The notes: generated by a model from the sequence alone, not told the origin. Positions 46,228-57,763 are shown, counted from the first letter of the stretch. The stretch is 64,000 bases of DNA from Schlesneria paludicola DSM 18645 (GCF_000255655.1 NZ_JH636434.1:232977-296976), one strand, 5' to 3'. A program made the numbers and translations.

Positions 46228-47217
46228 TCAGCCAATCTTGACGGGCCGATTTGTGCGGCTGGATTCCAGAATCCCTTGCGTCATGTCGTAGACAGGCAGT
46301 GCGGATTCGGGTGGTGACAAATCGTCGCGACCAAGCAGAATCACGTCGAGAAGTCCGCTGACAGGATTGGAATCGGGCTCATCCAGCGGCAGTAGTTCAC
46401 GTTTTTCGTGATGTGCAATCCAGAGTTCCTCGTGGCGAACCATCAAATCGGCACATTCACAATGGATATGCAGGTCTTCGCCGAGATACTGGGCATTCCC
46501 GACAAAATCCATGGTCACGGGGACGTCGTCTGTCAGCAATGCCGACACACTCGCAAGGATCTCGACGTGACTCCCGCACTTTTTGCTCCGTGCGAAGACG
46601 TCGACCGGCCGCAATCCGGTGGCGAAAAAAATCAGGTCGACTTTATGGCTGCCCGCGTCGGTAATGAATCCGCCGGTGTTTTGACTTGGATCGTCACGCC
46701 AGGTGCCCGCAATACTCGACTGCCAGTTCTCGACATTGTGCGAGTCGATCGATCGGACGGCACCCCAGCGACCTGATAACACTTCCCGTCGCAGCGTTCG
46801 ATAGAGCGAGGTAAATCGTCGTTGATAGCCTAGCGAGAAGATTTGTTTGCGAGCGCGGCAGGATTTGGCCCGTCCGATCAGCGACAGAATCTGTTCCCGA
46901 TTCGACGCCAGCGGCTTTTCACACAGTACGTGAAGCCCGCGGTCCAAACAGGCTTCTGCCTGAGAATAATGTTCCGCTGTTGGCGTGCAGATGATCGCAG
47001 CATCGAGATCGTCTTGACCCAGCACCGCAGAAAGTGTGTCACAGACGCGTGCGTCTGGCCACAAATCGAGCCGTAGGCGTTCTGCCGTATCCGGAAAAGC
47101 ATCAAACAGGGCCACGACTTCGCCGCGCCCGTCGGCGATCATTTTTTCGCTATGGTGGCGGCCCATACGCCCGCAACCAATCATGGCAAAGCGGAGTTTC
47201 GCCGTACTTTCCATCAT
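46228..47217 (-). CDS. Gfo/Idh/MocA family oxidoreductase
   Basis: A 329-residue NAD(P)-dependent dehydrogenase. The Rossmann motif IGCGRMGRHH is at the N-terminus, followed by IICTPTAEHY and the signature CEKPLA. The C-terminal alpha/beta domain includes GGFITDAGSHKVDLIFF, with the substrate-binding Asp/His of inositol dehydrogenase-like members. There is no twin-arginine signal, so the enzyme is cytoplasmic, unlike many planctomycete paralogues. The substrate is unknown, probably a sugar or inositol. It is 123 bases downstream of carB on the same strand. ATG ATG at the start leaves a one-codon ambiguity. Confidence 0.88.
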   Translation of the reverse strand: MMESTAKLRFAMIGCGRMGRHHSEKMIADGRGEVVALFDAFPDTAERLRLDLWPDARVCDTLSAVLGQDDLDAAIICTPTAEHYSQAEACLDRGLHVLCEKPLASNREQILSLIGRAKSCRARKQIFSLGYQRRFTSLYRTLRREVLSGRWGAVRSIDSHNVENWQSSIAGTWRDDPSQNTGGFITDAGSHKVDLIFFATGLRPVDVFARSKKCGSHVEILASVSALLTDDVPVTMDFVGNAQYLGEDLHIHCECADLMVRHEELWIAHHEKRELLPLDEPDSNPVSGLLDVILLGRDDLSPPESALPVYDMTQGILESSRTNRPVKIG

Positions 47218-47340
47218 CCGTTCCAGGTTGTGACGATCACCTTCATTGGGACAGCCTCAGTCCGCGCACCAGCAATCGACCGTGCTGCTCGAAACACGGT
47301 CGATCGAGCTCGTGCTGAGGAAAGACAACTCTCCCGCTTA

Positions 47341-50300
47341 TTACTTGGCCTGTTCGGCCGCCCAATCCTGAATCGCTTTGACTTCTGGAGTCGGGTGTTC
47401 GCGAAGGGCCTCGAGCGCCTGAACGAAGGCAATGCATCCTGGCAGCGTCGTAACACACGGAATTGCATTGACCACCGAAGCCGATCGAATTCGTCCTTCG
47501 TCCGTTCGAGCTCCCTTGCCGCTCGGGGTGTTGAAGATTAGCGCGATCTCTTTGTTTGCCATGTAATCCAGCAGGTTGGGACGTCCTTCCTGCAATTTCT
47601 TGACGGTATCGACTTCCAATCCGTACTCGCGGAAGACTCGCGCCGTACCACTGGTGCACAGGATTTTGAAGCCAAGCCCCTGAAGTCGCCGCACCTGATC
47701 GATGAGCGCGTGTTTATGCGGACCAGACAGGCTGATGAAGACGGTTCCGGATTTCGGCAGCTTGTTGCCGGCGGCAATCTGACTTTTCGCGAACGCGATC
47801 GGAAACTCGTTCGAGATCCCCATCACTTCGCCCGTCGATTTCATTTCTGGGCCAAGGATGATGTCGACGCCCAAGAAGCGATTGAACGGGAACACGCTTT
47901 CTTTGACCGAGGTATAAGTCGGCACGACTTCACGCGTGACACCTTGTTCCTCAAGTGAAACATTTGCCATGATCTTGGCCGCGATCTTCGCGAGCGACAC
48001 GTTCGTGGCTTTCGAAACGAACGGCGATGTCCGGCTGGCCCGAGGATTGACTTCAAGGATGTAGACGACGTACTCGGAAGGCGTCCCCGTCACTCCCGGT
48101 TGCGTGGCATCTGGTGCTCGTTTAACGGCAAACTGGATGTTCATCAGGCCGCGCACATTGAGTTCTCGTGCCAGTGCGTAGGTGGCCTGTTTGATTTCTT
48201 CGATCACTTCCTGTGGCAGCGAATAGGGAGGCAGCACACTGGCGGAATCGCCTGAGTGCACGCCGGCTTCTTCGATGTGTTCCATCACACCGCCGACGAG
48301 CGTCAGTTTGCCATCCGAAATCGCATCGACATCGACCTCGACCGCGTCTTCCAGGAACTTGTCGACCAGCACGGGACGGTCTGGCGAGACGTTGACCGCC
48401 TCGTTCATATACTTGGTGACAGTCTCTTCGTCGTAGCAAATTTCCATCGCCCGACCGCCCAGCACGAAGCTGGGGCGAATCAAGACGGGATAACCGATTT
48501 CGTTTGCGATCAGACGTGCGCCCTGTGCGTCGAACGCCGTTCCGTTTGGTGGCTGCCGCAGTCCGATCCGCTCCAGAATTCCCTGGAATCGCTTTCGATC
48601 TTCGGCGGCATCGATCATGTCCGGACTGGTTCCGATGATTTTGACACCGGCGGCCTCAAGACCACGCGCCAAGTTCAAGGGCGTCTGTCCGCCGAACTGC
48701 ACGATGACGCCGTCTGGCTGCATGCGATCGCAGATATTCAAGACGTCTTCTGTGGTCAACGGTTCGAAGAAGAGCAAATCCGAGGTGTCGTAGTCGGTCG
48801 ACACCGTTTCCGGATTCGAGTTGACCATGATGCTTTCGATTCCGAGTTCGCGCAGCGCGAACGAGGCCTGACAGCAGCAGTAGTCGAATTCGATGCCTTG
48901 TCCAATTCGATTGGGCCCACCGCCCAGGATGATGATTCGCTTTTTGTCGCCTTTGGCGGGCGTTTCGTCTTCAGATTCGTAGGTCGAATAGTAATACGGC
49001 GTGTAGGCTTCAAACTCGGCCGCACAGGTGTCGACTTGTTTGAACGTGGCCACGATTCCCAGCTCTTTACGCCGGGCCCGGACATCCATTTCCGTTTCGT
49101 CCCACCAGAAGGCGAGCTGTTGATCCGAGTAACCGTGCCGTTTCGCCTTTCGCAGCAACTCGATGGGAACATCTTCGAGATTGCTGAACTCGCGGATTTC
49201 GTTCTCGACAACGATCAGATTGCGGATTTGATCAAGGAACCAGGGGTCGATATTGGTCAGTTCGTAGACATCGGCAACCGACATTCCGGCTTTGAACGCA
49301 TAGCGAATATAGAACATTCGCTGTTCGTTCGGTCGTGAGAGCATGCTTTCCAGTTCATCTCGGGAAGGCTGCTTCGGCGTTCCCCAGAGATCCTTCTTAC
49401 CGCCACCCAGTCCGAAGTGGCCAATCTCAAGTCCCCGCAGGGCCTTTTGCAGCGATTCCTGGAACGTTCGACCGATGGCCATCGTTTCGCCGACGGACTT
49501 CATCTGAACTGTCAGTTCCGAGTCAGCATCGGGGAATTTTTCGAAGGTCCAGCGGGGGATCTTGGTAACGACATAATCGATCGTCGGTTCGAAACAGGCC
49601 AGAGTTTCACGCGTGATATCGTTTTGGATCTCATCCAGCCGGTATCCGACTGCCAGCTTGGCCGCGATTTTTGCAATCGGAAACCCGGTGGCCTTTGATG
49701 CGAGGGCGCTGGATCGGCTGACGCGCGGATTCATTTCAATCACGACCATGCGTCCGTCTCGCGGATTGATCGCGAACTGAACGTTGGAACCGCCCGTTTC
49801 GACGCCGATTTCACGCATGACGGCGATCGTTGCATCGCGCATCCTCTGATATTCTTTGTCGGACAGCGTTTGGGCCGGTGCGACCGTGATCGAGTCCCCA
49901 GTATGAACGCCCATCGGATCGAAGTTTTCGATGGCGCAGATGATCACGACGTTGTCGGCGTTATCGCGCATCACCTCCATCTCGTACTCTTTCCACCCGA
50001 TGATGCTCTCGTCGAGCAGCACTTCGTGAACGGGTGAGAGTTCGAGACCTTTGCGGACCTTTTCCTCAAATTCATCGCGGTTGTAGGCGATGCCGCCGCC
50101 CACGCCGCCCAGCGTGAAACTGGCTCGAATGATCATCGGCAGGCCGATTTCTTCGAGGGCCAAACGTGCTTCGTCAATGTTGTGGACGATGCGGCTGCGG
50201 CACACTTCCAGGCCGATCTTGATCATGGCCTGTTTGAACGTGTCGCGTTCTTCCGCCTTCTTGATGACGTCGACGCGTGCGCCGAGCATTTCGACGCCGT

Positions 50301-50631
50301 ACTTTTCGAGGACCCCGTGGCGGACCAGGTCCATTGCGACGTTCAAGCCCGTTTGGCCGCCGAGTGTCGGAAGCAGCGCATCCGGGCGTTCAACTTCGAT
50401 GATCTTCGCGACGTATTCCCAATTGATCGGTTCGATGTAAGTTCGATCCGCCATTTCGGGGTCGGTCATGATCGTGGCGGGATTGGAATTCACCAGCACC
50501 ACGATGTACCCCTCTTCGCGAAGGGCTTTACAGGCTTGTGTCCCGGAATAGTCAAATTCGCAGGCTTGACCGATAACGATAGGACCAGAACCGATGATCA
50601 GAATCTTGTGAATGTCGTCGCGACGAGGCAC
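47341..50631 (-). CDS. carB: Carbamoyl-phosphate synthase large subunit
   Basis: A 1096-residue enzyme that makes carbamoyl phosphate for arginine and pyrimidine synthesis. It begins [31 protein letters not shown], the invariant start of CarB. Two ATP-grasp halves are present; the second opens [24 protein letters not shown]. The C-terminal MGS-like allosteric domain follows ([25 protein letters not shown]). The GTG start has AAGG upstream. The small subunit gene carA is not adjacent. argH lies two genes upstream on the same strand, fitting a loose arginine grouping. Confidence 0.97.
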   Translation of the reverse strand: MPRRDDIHKILIIGSGPIVIGQACEFDYSGTQACKALREEGYIVVLVNSNPATIMTDPEMADRTYIEPINWEYVAKIIEVERPDALLPTLGGQTGLNVAMDLVRHGVLEKYGVEMLGARVDVIKKAEERDTFKQAMIKIGLEVCRSRIVHNIDEARLALEEIGLPMIIRASFTLGGVGGGIAYNRDEFEEKVRKGLELSPVHEVLLDESIIGWKEYEMEVMRDNADNVVIICAIENFDPMGVHTGDSITVAPAQTLSDKEYQRMRDATIAVMREIGVETGGSNVQFAINPRDGRMVVIEMNPRVSRSSALASKATGFPIAKIAAKLAVGYRLDEIQNDITRETLACFEPTIDYVVTKIPRWTFEKFPDADSELTVQMKSVGETMAIGRTFQESLQKALRGLEIGHFGLGGGKKDLWGTPKQPSRDELESMLSRPNEQRMFYIRYAFKAGMSVADVYELTNIDPWFLDQIRNLIVVENEIREFSNLEDVPIELLRKAKRHGYSDQQLAFWWDETEMDVRARRKELGIVATFKQVDTCAAEFEAYTPYYYSTYESEDETPAKGDKKRIIILGGGPNRIGQGIEFDYCCCQASFALRELGIESIMVNSNPETVSTDYDTSDLLFFEPLTTEDVLNICDRMQPDGVIVQFGGQTPLNLARGLEAAGVKIIGTSPDMIDAAEDRKRFQGILERIGLRQPPNGTAFDAQGARLIANEIGYPVLIRPSFVLGGRAMEICYDEETVTKYMNEAVNVSPDRPVLVDKFLEDAVEVDVDAISDGKLTLVGGVMEHIEEAGVHSGDSASVLPPYSLPQEVIEEIKQATYALARELNVRGLMNIQFAVKRAPDATQPGVTGTPSEYVVYILEVNPRASRTSPFVSKATNVSLAKIAAKIMANVSLEEQGVTREVVPTYTSVKESVFPFNRFLGVDIILGPEMKSTGEVMGISNEFPIAFAKSQIAAGNKLPKSGTVFISLSGPHKHALIDQVRRLQGLGFKILCTSGTARVFREYGLEVDTVKKLQEGRPNLLDYMANKEIALIFNTPSGKGARTDEGRIRSASVVNAIPCVTTLPGCIAFVQALEALREHPTPEVKAIQDWAAEQAK

Positions 50632-50972
50632 GGCGGCGGACCTTGATGTGGAGCAGATGGCAGGGCATGCATGCGCGACCTCTTCGCGTGGCTACTCCAA
50701 ACCACGGTCGAAATTGCGCGAAACCGCCCGAGACTACCAAACACCACCAGAGATTCAAGGTTCGCGGAAAGAGTTCGATCGCATTTCCCGAATTCTGCCC
50801 TGAATTCGCGAGTTTCCCATCCAAGATCGGTTTACGATTTTGAAAGTTCACGTCGGAATTCGTGCTCACGCGTCAAACTTGCACCGCAATCTGCGACAAC
50901 ACGATTCGAAAAATGCGTCGACCAGGTCCGCATTTGAAATGGCGTGTCACCGTCGCTTCACCGCAACGTCGG
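50632..50972. other. Intergenic region upstream of carB
   Basis: About 340 bases with no convincing gene. No attenuator, arginine operator or riboswitch that I can recognise; the carB promoter is probably here. Confidence 0.35.
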
Positions 50973-51479
50973 TTACCAAAGTTTCGTCCGTAAGACTTTC
51001 AGGACGACGCTCCGTTTTTCGAAGTCCAGAAACGAGGGAACTTGTTGCGGGTCAGCCTTCGTTTCTACGGTCACCTGCCGCAGTAGATTGCCGATGCGCG
51101 CGACGGGATAGACGACGGCGATTTCATCGAATGACACGGCCGTTAAGGGAATACATTTTCCAAAACGTTCGTGCGCTCCGCCGCTTGCGTCTTCAAGCGG
51201 ATCCCGGTCATGGGGTGTCTTGTCCATCATGCCAGTCACGAACTCTTCGAGAAAATCGCCAAAGTCGTGAATGGCGCCGCGTTCTGTGCGTCGACTGGGT
51301 TCCCGCAGGTCAACCATTCTCGCGTTGATCAAAAGGCAGGTGTCGTTGAAAGGTTCGTTGATCGACTGATTGACGTAACCCGCGCACGCGTAACCGTTTT
51401 TCAACAGGCACGCGACGGGAATGTACTCCGTGCCATCCGACTTGCTGCCGATCAACTTCAAGAATTCGTCGCGTTGCAT
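50973..51479 (-). CDS. Hypothetical protein (168 aa)
   Basis: A 168-residue cytoplasmic protein beginning MQRDEFLKLIGSKSDGTEYIPVACLL, with GGAG six bases upstream of the ATG. The first half looks beta-rich (PVACLLKNGYACAGYV, TCLLINARMVDL); the middle has an acidic helix (DFGDFLEEFVTGMMD); the C-terminal part includes IPLTAVSFDEIAVVYPVARIG. No family recognised. It lies between argH and carB in the same direction and may be co-expressed with them. Confidence 0.75.
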   Translation of the reverse strand: MQRDEFLKLIGSKSDGTEYIPVACLLKNGYACAGYVNQSINEPFNDTCLLINARMVDLREPSRRTERGAIHDFGDFLEEFVTGMMDKTPHDRDPLEDASGGAHERFGKCIPLTAVSFDEIAVVYPVARIGNLLRQVTVETKADPQQVPSFLDFEKRSVVLKVLRTKLW

Positions 51480-51612
51480 GATCCGCTCCGGAACAGGCCG
51501 ATCTGCGGTTGATCAAGAGAGCCCCGATCGAGATGTCCCGCAGAGTCGACAAGCTTCCAGTACAGTACGCATCAACACCAGTTTGTGTTTGGTGGTTCTC
51601 GATCAATCCATT

Positions 51613-53010
51613 TCAGGATTGCAGTCGGCTCTTCCACGATGCGACCCGCTCAAGGACCGGATTTCGTCCGCCACTACCGAAGCTGCTGAGCCGAGCCACA
51701 ACATTTCGTACGCCGACGTAGTTGGAAACGTCTGCCTCGATTTTGTCACAGGCCACTTGAAGTTCCGGCAAACTGAGTTCAGCCAGTTTGCATCCCTTGG
51801 ATTCGCAAAGTCGGACGAGCTTTCCGACCACTTCGTGTCCCGTCCGCATCGGGACGCCGCGGCTGATCAGATATTCCATCAGCGTCGTGGCGTCGAGAAA
51901 GCCCTCCTCCAGGCGGGCATTGATCGATTCAAGCTGCAATTTCGCCCTGCGGACGACGCGCGGTGCCAGTTCGACACAGGCGTAAACGGTATCAAAGGCA
52001 TCAAAGAAGGCGAGTTTGTCTTCCTGCAGGTCGCGGTTGTAGGCGAGGGGAAGACCCTTCAGCAGCGTCAGGATCTGGGTGACGTCGGCGATCACGCGTG
52101 CCGATTTGCCGCGAATCAGTTCCAGCACATCCGGATTGCGTTTTTGCGGCATGATTGACGAGCCGGTCGTATACGCATCGGGCAGTTTAAGGAATCCGAA
52201 TTCCGTGGTGCACCACAGGATCCATTCTTCGGCCCAACCACTCAGATGGACGGCAATCAAGGACATATCGAAAATGGCTTCTGCCAGAAAATCGCGATCG
52301 CTTGAGACATCCAGACTGTTAGCTGCGACCGCAGGTGACAAATCGTCGGCCACAAACCCCAACAATTGGGCGGATTCGTGGCGGTCGATTGGCAACGAGG
52401 TGCCCGCAAGAGCCGCGGCCCCCAGCGGAAGCACATTGACGCGTTTCAGGCAGTCGGCCAGGCGATCACGGTCTCGCTGAAATTTCTCACAATAGGCAAG
52501 CCAGTAGTGTGCGGCCATGACGGGCTGAGCACGCTGCAGATGCGTGAATCCTGGCAAGACGACGTCTGCGTCGCCATCACAGCGATCCACGAACGCCCGC
52601 TGAAGTTCGAGCAGCAATTGATCGAGTTGTGTGAGACACTCGCGCACGTACAGCTTCAGATCTGTGGAAACCTGGTCGTTCCGGCTGCGACCTGTATGCA
52701 ACTTGCGACCGACGTCACCGATCCTTTGGATCAGCGCCGATTCGATATGCATATGGATATCTTCAAGCTCTGTCTTCCACTCCATTTCACCGCGAGCGAT
52801 CTCACCACCGATCGTGTCCAGAGTGGCAACGATCAACTGGCATTCTTGCTCGGACAAGAGTCCGACCTTTGTCAGCATTCGCGCATGGGCTTGCGACCCG
52901 CGGATATCGACCGGAGCAAGACGATGATCAAACGAGATCGATTCCGTAAATTTTTCGACGAGCGGGTCGGTCTTTTCGTCGAAAGCACCGCCCCAAGGTT
53001 TTGCGGACAA
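51613..53010 (-). CDS. argH: Argininosuccinate lyase
   Basis: A 465-residue enzyme cleaving argininosuccinate to arginine and fumarate. It opens [24 protein letters not shown], has [17 protein letters not shown] in the first conserved region, and carries the family signature [12 protein letters not shown] with the catalytic serine loop. The start is a TTG at 53010, preceded by AGGAAA at six-base spacing; the longer open frame (TTG at 53076) would overlap the upstream gene and add residues unlike ArgH. The chosen length is typical. It follows the sialidase-like gene by 37 bases and may be translated from its transcript. Confidence 0.95.
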   Translation of the reverse strand: MSAKPWGGAFDEKTDPLVEKFTESISFDHRLAPVDIRGSQAHARMLTKVGLLSEQECQLIVATLDTIGGEIARGEMEWKTELEDIHMHIESALIQRIGDVGRKLHTGRSRNDQVSTDLKLYVRECLTQLDQLLLELQRAFVDRCDGDADVVLPGFTHLQRAQPVMAAHYWLAYCEKFQRDRDRLADCLKRVNVLPLGAAALAGTSLPIDRHESAQLLGFVADDLSPAVAANSLDVSSDRDFLAEAIFDMSLIAVHLSGWAEEWILWCTTEFGFLKLPDAYTTGSSIMPQKRNPDVLELIRGKSARVIADVTQILTLLKGLPLAYNRDLQEDKLAFFDAFDTVYACVELAPRVVRRAKLQLESINARLEEGFLDATTLMEYLISRGVPMRTGHEVVGKLVRLCESKGCKLAELSLPELQVACDKIEADVSNYVGVRNVVARLSSFGSGGRNPVLERVASWKSRLQS

Positions 53011-53047
53011 GTCAGTTTCCTGCAGTTCAAAAGTGGATTGAAGACGC

Positions 53048-54121
53048 TTACTTGATGTCGGATTCGTCCAGAACAAAATGGTTTACGACCGTACGCTTTT
53101 GCGAAGTATAGACGCCATTGATGCGACCATCGGCCGTCTGGATGATAAACGGATAACCCTGTTCATCATCGGGGGTATTCACAATATCGCGAGCCGCCGG
53201 CCAGGTTTGGCCCTGATCGGTCGAAACACGCATGGTCAGCGGATTTCGTTTCGCCTGGTTGCTGTTGTTGTAAATCATGACGAGGTGACCATTTTTCAGT
53301 TTGATCAGATCGACGGCCGAATTGGGGTTGGGGAAGCTCGTGTCTTCGCCGAGCGCCCAGGTTTTTCCACCGTCTCGCGATTCGGTGCGGACGATGAAAC
53401 CATCAAGCAATGGCCCATAGATGCCACCTCGACGGCAGAATGCAATCAACTTGTTTTGATCAAGCTGGACGACCGAAGGCTGGATGTTGCCGATTCGCGA
53501 ATGGACCTTGTTTGTGAAGCTCCATTCCTTCGTTTTCTTATGATACCGCGCAAAAAGCGAGGAACTTTGAGCACCGATGGCTTTCGCGTCAGTGCCCTTT
53601 TCCTGGTAGATCGGAACGAGAAAATCACCATCGAACAATTGAATCGGCTGTGAACGGACCATCATGCCACGTTCGAACGTCAGCATTTCGGAATCGGTCC
53701 AGGTATGACCATTGTCGTGTGAATACTTGTACTTAATCACCGAATCGGCCCAGGTTTTGCCATATCGGCAGACGTAGAACAACCAGGTTGCTCCGCCGGG
53801 TTCTTGCCAGATGACGCCATTGCCGTCGGCGCGATCGGGGGTGTCCGCAATCGTCGTCGGCAGGGACCACGAGGTCTTCCCTTTTTCGCGTCGCGAACCG
53901 AATACCGCGGTATCGCCCTTGTATTCGCCTTCGCCGCCATAGTAGGCGATGTACAAGTCGCCATTCGCCAGTTCCCCGATGCTTGCCGGGTGCTTGTATT
54001 CCCCACCCGGTATGTCCGGGCCGAAGACTTTCTCGATCGTCAGCTCGGCACGAACGGAGCTCGTCGCAACGAGGAGTGCCATGCACAGCGATGCGTTAAA
54101 AACTCGGTAAATCATAGACAT
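53048..54121 (-). CDS. Secreted sialidase-like (BNR/Asp-box) protein
   Basis: A 357-residue exported protein. A signal peptide ([22 protein letters not shown]) is followed by a six-bladed-propeller-type sequence with three Asp boxes: [16 protein letters not shown] and STDQGQTW. Overall it resembles exo-alpha-sialidase-like (DUF/neuraminidase) proteins widespread in planctomycetes. Whether it cleaves sialic acid or another sugar cannot be said, because the arginine triad of true sialidases cannot be assigned by eye. I start at 54121; ATG at 54115 is equally possible. It precedes argH closely, with no obvious functional link. Confidence 0.82.
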   Translation of the reverse strand: MSMIYRVFNASLCMALLVATSSVRAELTIEKVFGPDIPGGEYKHPASIGELANGDLYIAYYGGEGEYKGDTAVFGSRREKGKTSWSLPTTIADTPDRADGNGVIWQEPGGATWLFYVCRYGKTWADSVIKYKYSHDNGHTWTDSEMLTFERGMMVRSQPIQLFDGDFLVPIYQEKGTDAKAIGAQSSSLFARYHKKTKEWSFTNKVHSRIGNIQPSVVQLDQNKLIAFCRRGGIYGPLLDGFIVRTESRDGGKTWALGEDTSFPNPNSAVDLIKLKNGHLVMIYNNSNQAKRNPLTMRVSTDQGQTWPAARDIVNTPDDEQGYPFIIQTADGRINGVYTSQKRTVVNHFVLDESDIK

Positions 54122-54445
54122 TGTGCCAAAGATGCAGGGGGATGACGGCAATGAATTCACGATGAAAAGATCGCGCGACTGAGCCTAAACCGTTGATCGC
54201 GACAAGTCTAGTTTGCGATCAAGGAAATCGTTGGGCGGCATGCGATTGCCCTTGCTCGCAGCACTGTTGCCACCTGACTTTGGGTAACGGAGGTCTTGGG
54301 ATTGAAGCCGAACGTTTCATTTCGAGTGAAGTGGCGATGCACATTTGAATGCCTTACTCTTTCCGCCTTCGACCGCGAATACGGTGCTGAATACAAGGGA
54401 TCAGCGTTTGTCGACAGGAGTTCGGCAAGCAAAGTGGGGGCTACG
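54122..54445. other. Intergenic region between sialidase-like and transporter genes
   Basis: Divergent promoter region of about 320 bases. The transporter frame is open into it, but the 50 extra codons carry no transporter-like sequence, so I treat it as non-coding. No repeat seen. Confidence 0.35.
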
Positions 54446-56095
54446 ATGTCTTTGGATGAACTCAATTCGGACGCCAATGCGCCGGATCAAACCCGCGGCG
54501 ATTCGAGCGGTGAAGAGGCGAATCCCGGTTTGCTGGGCGTGATGGGCCGGATCATGGGGCCCGCCATCGCTGCCCTGATCCTACTTACCCCGTCGCCCGA
54601 GGGGTTGGCTCCGTCGGCGCAACGCCTTTTGGCGGTCACCATCTGGATGGCGATCTGGTGGGTCACGCAGGCCATTCCGATTGCGGCGACCAGCCTGATG
54701 CCGTTGGCAATGTTTCCCTTGCTAGGGATTCAGTCGGCCAAGACCGTCGGGCAGTCTTATCTCGGTGACACCTCATTTCTATATCTGGGGGGATTCATGA
54801 TCGCCCTGGGGATCGAACGCTGGAATCTGCATCGCCGCCTCGCCTTGTTGACGGTGTCTGCCACGGGAACGAGTCCACGTCGAATTGTGCTGGGATTCAT
54901 GCTGGCGACCTTTAGCCTGTCAATGTGGATTAGTAATACCGCGACGACTCTGCTGATGCTTCCCATCGCCGTGGCACTGTTGAACACGCTTGAACAACGC
55001 TCCGTCAGTTCGCGTTCTTCCGCCAAGGGCGTTCCCGCGTCAGTCGATCCGCAGTTTGCGCATCTCGCGACTTCACTCACTCTGGGAATTGCTTATGCCG
55101 CCAGTATTGGCGGACTGGCAACACTTGTCGGGACACCGACGAATTTGGCGTTTGTTGAGATCTGGAACAAATCGATTCCGGGCCAACCCGCTGTGTCTGC
55201 ATCGCAATGGATGCTGACGTGGACTCCCTTCGGGATCGTCTTCTTGATTTGCGCGTGGCAGGTGCTGGTATGGGGGCTCAAGCCTCCGGTCGGGTTTGAA
55301 CGCTTCGACCGAAAGTATTTTCGAGACCAACTGCGTGACCTTGGGGCAATGTCTTTCGCCGAAATTGTGATGCTAATCCTATTTGCCGTGACAGCGATGC
55401 TCTGGCTCTTTCGGACCGACTTCACCTTTGGCGACGTCGTTCTGGTTCGCGGTTGGGGAGGGACCGTCGGTCGATGGCTGATTTCGCTGGGCGTACCGAA
55501 AGAAAAGTCTCTGGAATTCGTCAGCGACGCGACGGTGGCGATGGTCATCTCGATCCTCATGTTTGTGATTCCGGTCCGCCGAGCGCGCACAGGTTCACCG
55601 CAATACCTGATGGACTGGGCGACGACATCGCGAATTCCCTGGGGAATTCTGCTGTTGTTTGGCGGAGGCTTCGCAATTGCAGGTGCGTTCGAGTCGACAA
55701 AGCTCTCGGAATGGGTGGGTGGTGGATTCAAAACGGTAGGTGCCGGTCAGCCAACCTGGGTCTTGATTGCGGCGGTGTGTACGTTGCTGACGTTCCTCAC
55801 GGAATTTACCTCCAACGTCGCGACGGTGAACACGGTTCTGCCAATCATCGCGGCGGCGTCACTCGCACTCGAGATTGATCCTCGGCTGCTGATGATCCCG
55901 GCGACAATCTCGGCCAGTTGCGCGTTCATGCTGCCGATTGGAACTCCGCCCAATGCGATCGTGTTCGCGACGGGCCGAATCAAAATGAGCCAGATGGCAA
56001 GCTACGGATTGATTCTGAATCTCCTAGGAATTGTGCTCGCCGTGGCGGCGGTCTATGGGCTGATGATCCCTCAACTTGGGATTCAAGTGAAGTAA
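54446..56095 (+). CDS. DASS (SLC13-type) anion:sodium symporter
   Basis: A 549-residue polytopic membrane protein with about 11-12 hydrophobic segments. Family marks are SNTATTLLMLPIA in the first repeat with GTPTNLAF after it, and TEFTSNVATVNTVLPI plus LPIGTPPNAIVFATG in the second; these SNT-type and GTPxN motifs form the sodium and carboxylate sites of DASS transporters. Substrates in the family are C4-dicarboxylates, citrate or sulfate; sequence alone does not decide. The start at 54446 is preceded by GTGGGGG and gives an acidic cytoplasmic leader before the first membrane segment. Confidence 0.9.
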   Translation: MSLDELNSDANAPDQTRGDSSGEEANPGLLGVMGRIMGPAIAALILLTPSPEGLAPSAQRLLAVTIWMAIWWVTQAIPIAATSLMPLAMFPLLGIQSAKTVGQSYLGDTSFLYLGGFMIALGIERWNLHRRLALLTVSATGTSPRRIVLGFMLATFSLSMWISNTATTLLMLPIAVALLNTLEQRSVSSRSSAKGVPASVDPQFAHLATSLTLGIAYAASIGGLATLVGTPTNLAFVEIWNKSIPGQPAVSASQWMLTWTPFGIVFLICAWQVLVWGLKPPVGFERFDRKYFRDQLRDLGAMSFAEIVMLILFAVTAMLWLFRTDFTFGDVVLVRGWGGTVGRWLISLGVPKEKSLEFVSDATVAMVISILMFVIPVRRARTGSPQYLMDWATTSRIPWGILLLFGGGFAIAGAFESTKLSEWVGGGFKTVGAGQPTWVLIAAVCTLLTFLTEFTSNVATVNTVLPIIAAASLALEIDPRLLMIPATISASCAFMLPIGTPPNAIVFATGRIKMSQMASYGLILNLLGIVLAVAAVYGLMIPQLGIQVK

Positions 56096-56486
56096 TGCTT
56101 GCCGCTAGACAGTAGGGTTTGCTGTGTTTCTCGAGAGAAATTCGAGCTTTTTGTGGTTTGGTGCCATCACAGCGGGCTTGGGCCGGGCGTACGGATTGGG
56201 GCAAAAAACGAGAATTGCAGCCATCGATCCGCAGATTCACGGTTGATTGCCGGCAATTGCACTCTGAAAATTTCGAAAGTGACGCAACCTTTTGCCAATC
56301 ACGCGAATAATTGATTCGGCGGTTGGGAAAAGTGCTGACTGTCGTCAGCCTGGGGCTTGCCTGCGATACCTATGAGTCGGCAAGTGGGTTAACAAACGCC
56401 ATCGTCGCAATCGTGCTGCTTCGAGACAACCATCGATGCGAAGAGCTGGCGACAAACGTCGTGGGAACATGAGGAGAAGAATCGTG
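56096..56486. other. Intergenic region upstream of the Gly/Tyr-rich gene
   Basis: About 390 bases without a convincing gene. Contains the leader of the next gene, with GAGGAG at 56471-56476. No repeat or hairpin of note. Confidence 0.35.
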
Positions 56487-57287
56487 ATGAACTTGAAGTC
56501 CGCGAAATGGGTGTTGGCAGTGACGTGTCTTCTTGCGATGAGCACGAGTGGTGCTGTGTTCGCGCATGGAGGCGGCGGGCATGGTGGTGGTGGCGGACAC
56601 GGAGGAGGAGGTCATGGCGGAGGTGGTGGCGGCTATCATGGCGGCGGAGGATACCACGGAGGTGGTGGGTATCATGGCGGCGGTGGATATCATGGCGGGT
56701 ATGGCGGCGGTTACTACGGCGGATATGGTGGTGGCTATGGATACGGCCTGGGGCTGGGATATGGACTAGGATACGGTTTGGGATCTGGCGGCTACTACGG
56801 TGGTTACCCCTATGGAAACTACGGGTACAGCGGCTATTCCGGGTACTACGCTCCAAACTATTACAACTACAGCACGCCCGTTTATTCGAACTCAATCTAC
56901 ACCGGCAGTTCGCCAGTCATTACGTCGCCACAGATGATTCAGTCCACTCCGCAAGTGACGTATGACAACGGCGAGATCGTCGTTTTCAGTCCGCCGACGA
57001 ATACCCAGGTCATCCAGTACACGCTGAATGGAATGTCGTACTCGATGAAGCCAGGTACCGTTCAACGCTTTCGAAACGATCGCTCCTGGGTGGTGCAGTT
57101 CAACGATGGCAATGGTCAAACGTTACAGTACACACTGTCCACCGGAAACTACAAATTCAAGCCGATGGGAACGGGCATGGGCTTGTTTGGAACGCAAGAT
57201 CTGCCGGAATCTACAACGGTCGTGACGCCGGCCCCTGGTAACGCGACGCCGACTCCCACGCCGCCTGCTCCGGCACCGATGCCATAA
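56487..57287 (+). CDS. Gly/Tyr/His-rich secreted protein
   Basis: A 266-residue protein with a signal peptide (NLKSAKWVLAVTCLLAMSTSGAVFA). The mature N-terminal half is made of HGGGGHGGGG and then GYHGGGGYHGG and GGYGYGLGLGYG words. The C-terminal part (about 160-245) is a compact beta-rich module (NGEIVVFSPPTNTQVIQYTL, YSMKPGTVQRFRNDRSWVVQF) followed by a Pro/Thr tail. It shares its Gly/His style with the protein at 31325 but not its C-terminus. A cell-surface structural role is a guess. GAGGAG lies ten bases before the ATG. Confidence 0.78.
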   Translation: MNLKSAKWVLAVTCLLAMSTSGAVFAHGGGGHGGGGGHGGGGHGGGGGGYHGGGGYHGGGGYHGGGGYHGGYGGGYYGGYGGGYGYGLGLGYGLGYGLGSGGYYGGYPYGNYGYSGYSGYYAPNYYNYSTPVYSNSIYTGSSPVITSPQMIQSTPQVTYDNGEIVVFSPPTNTQVIQYTLNGMSYSMKPGTVQRFRNDRSWVVQFNDGNGQTLQYTLSTGNYKFKPMGTGMGLFGTQDLPESTTVVTPAPGNATPTPTPPAPAPMP

Positions 57288-57313
57288 TCGAGGATAAGGC
57301 GATCTTCAAATTG

Positions 57314-57350
57314 AAAGGCCGTGACACGCGCTGGGCGAGTCACGGTCTTT
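57314..57350 (+). terminator. Terminator hairpin of the Gly/Tyr-rich gene
   Basis: Arms 57314-57325 (AAAGGCCGTGAC) and 57339-57350 (GTCACGGTCTTT) form a 12-bp stem with one G-U pair and a 13-base loop, followed by CTTACTTT. It lies 26 bases after the stop. Stem and loop resemble the hairpin at 57854-57894. Confidence 0.72.
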
Positions 57351-57394
57351 CTTACTTTGACGCGACAATTCGAAGTGTCTAGAGCGTTTCCTCG

Positions 57395-57763
57395 TTAGTC
57401 GTAGCGGTATCCGCAGTGCTTAAAGTCCCCTCTGCACTCTTGCTCAGAGAAGAAATCGAGAATCTTTCCACAGAGTTTTGTGAGCTTTTCGGTTGTGCGT
57501 TCCGCCCCATCTCTGAGCAATTTTTTTAGCTTGAAAAACGCGAGCTCAATCGGGTTGAGATCGGGGGAATACGTGGGCATATAGCGGAGTTCCGCACCAG
57601 CAGCCTGGATCGCACTATGAATGCCGACCACCTTGTGGCTGGAGAGGTTGTCCATCACGACAATGTCACCTGGAGAAAGCGTCGGGACCAGGTGTTGCTC
57701 AACCCAAGCGCGAAAAATATCCCCATTGAACCAGAAAAACGGTGTCAGGAACCTTTTTCTGGT
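57395..57763 (-). pseudogene. IS630-family transposase, C-terminal remnant
   Basis: The frame reads [16 protein letters not shown], then [17 protein letters not shown] and [20 protein letters not shown], ending CGYRYD before TAA. These are the second and third catalytic blocks of IS630/Tc1-mariner DDE transposases (Asp of MDN, Glu of NPIE). The first catalytic Asp block and the helix-turn-helix are missing: going upstream, the frame hits a stop at 57766, next to an inverted repeat at 57728-57765. So this is a 5'-truncated, inactive copy. Terminal repeats of a full IS were not found. Confidence 0.85.

Noticed and set aside
48256-49338. 360-codon plus-strand frame opposite carB
   Set aside because: It lies wholly within carB, whose protein sequence is unmistakable on the other strand; the frame is a shadow.
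53011-53076. Longer argH start at the TTG at 53076
   Set aside because: It would overlap the sialidase-like gene and adds 22 residues unlike ArgH; the TTG at 53010 has AGGAAA at good spacing.
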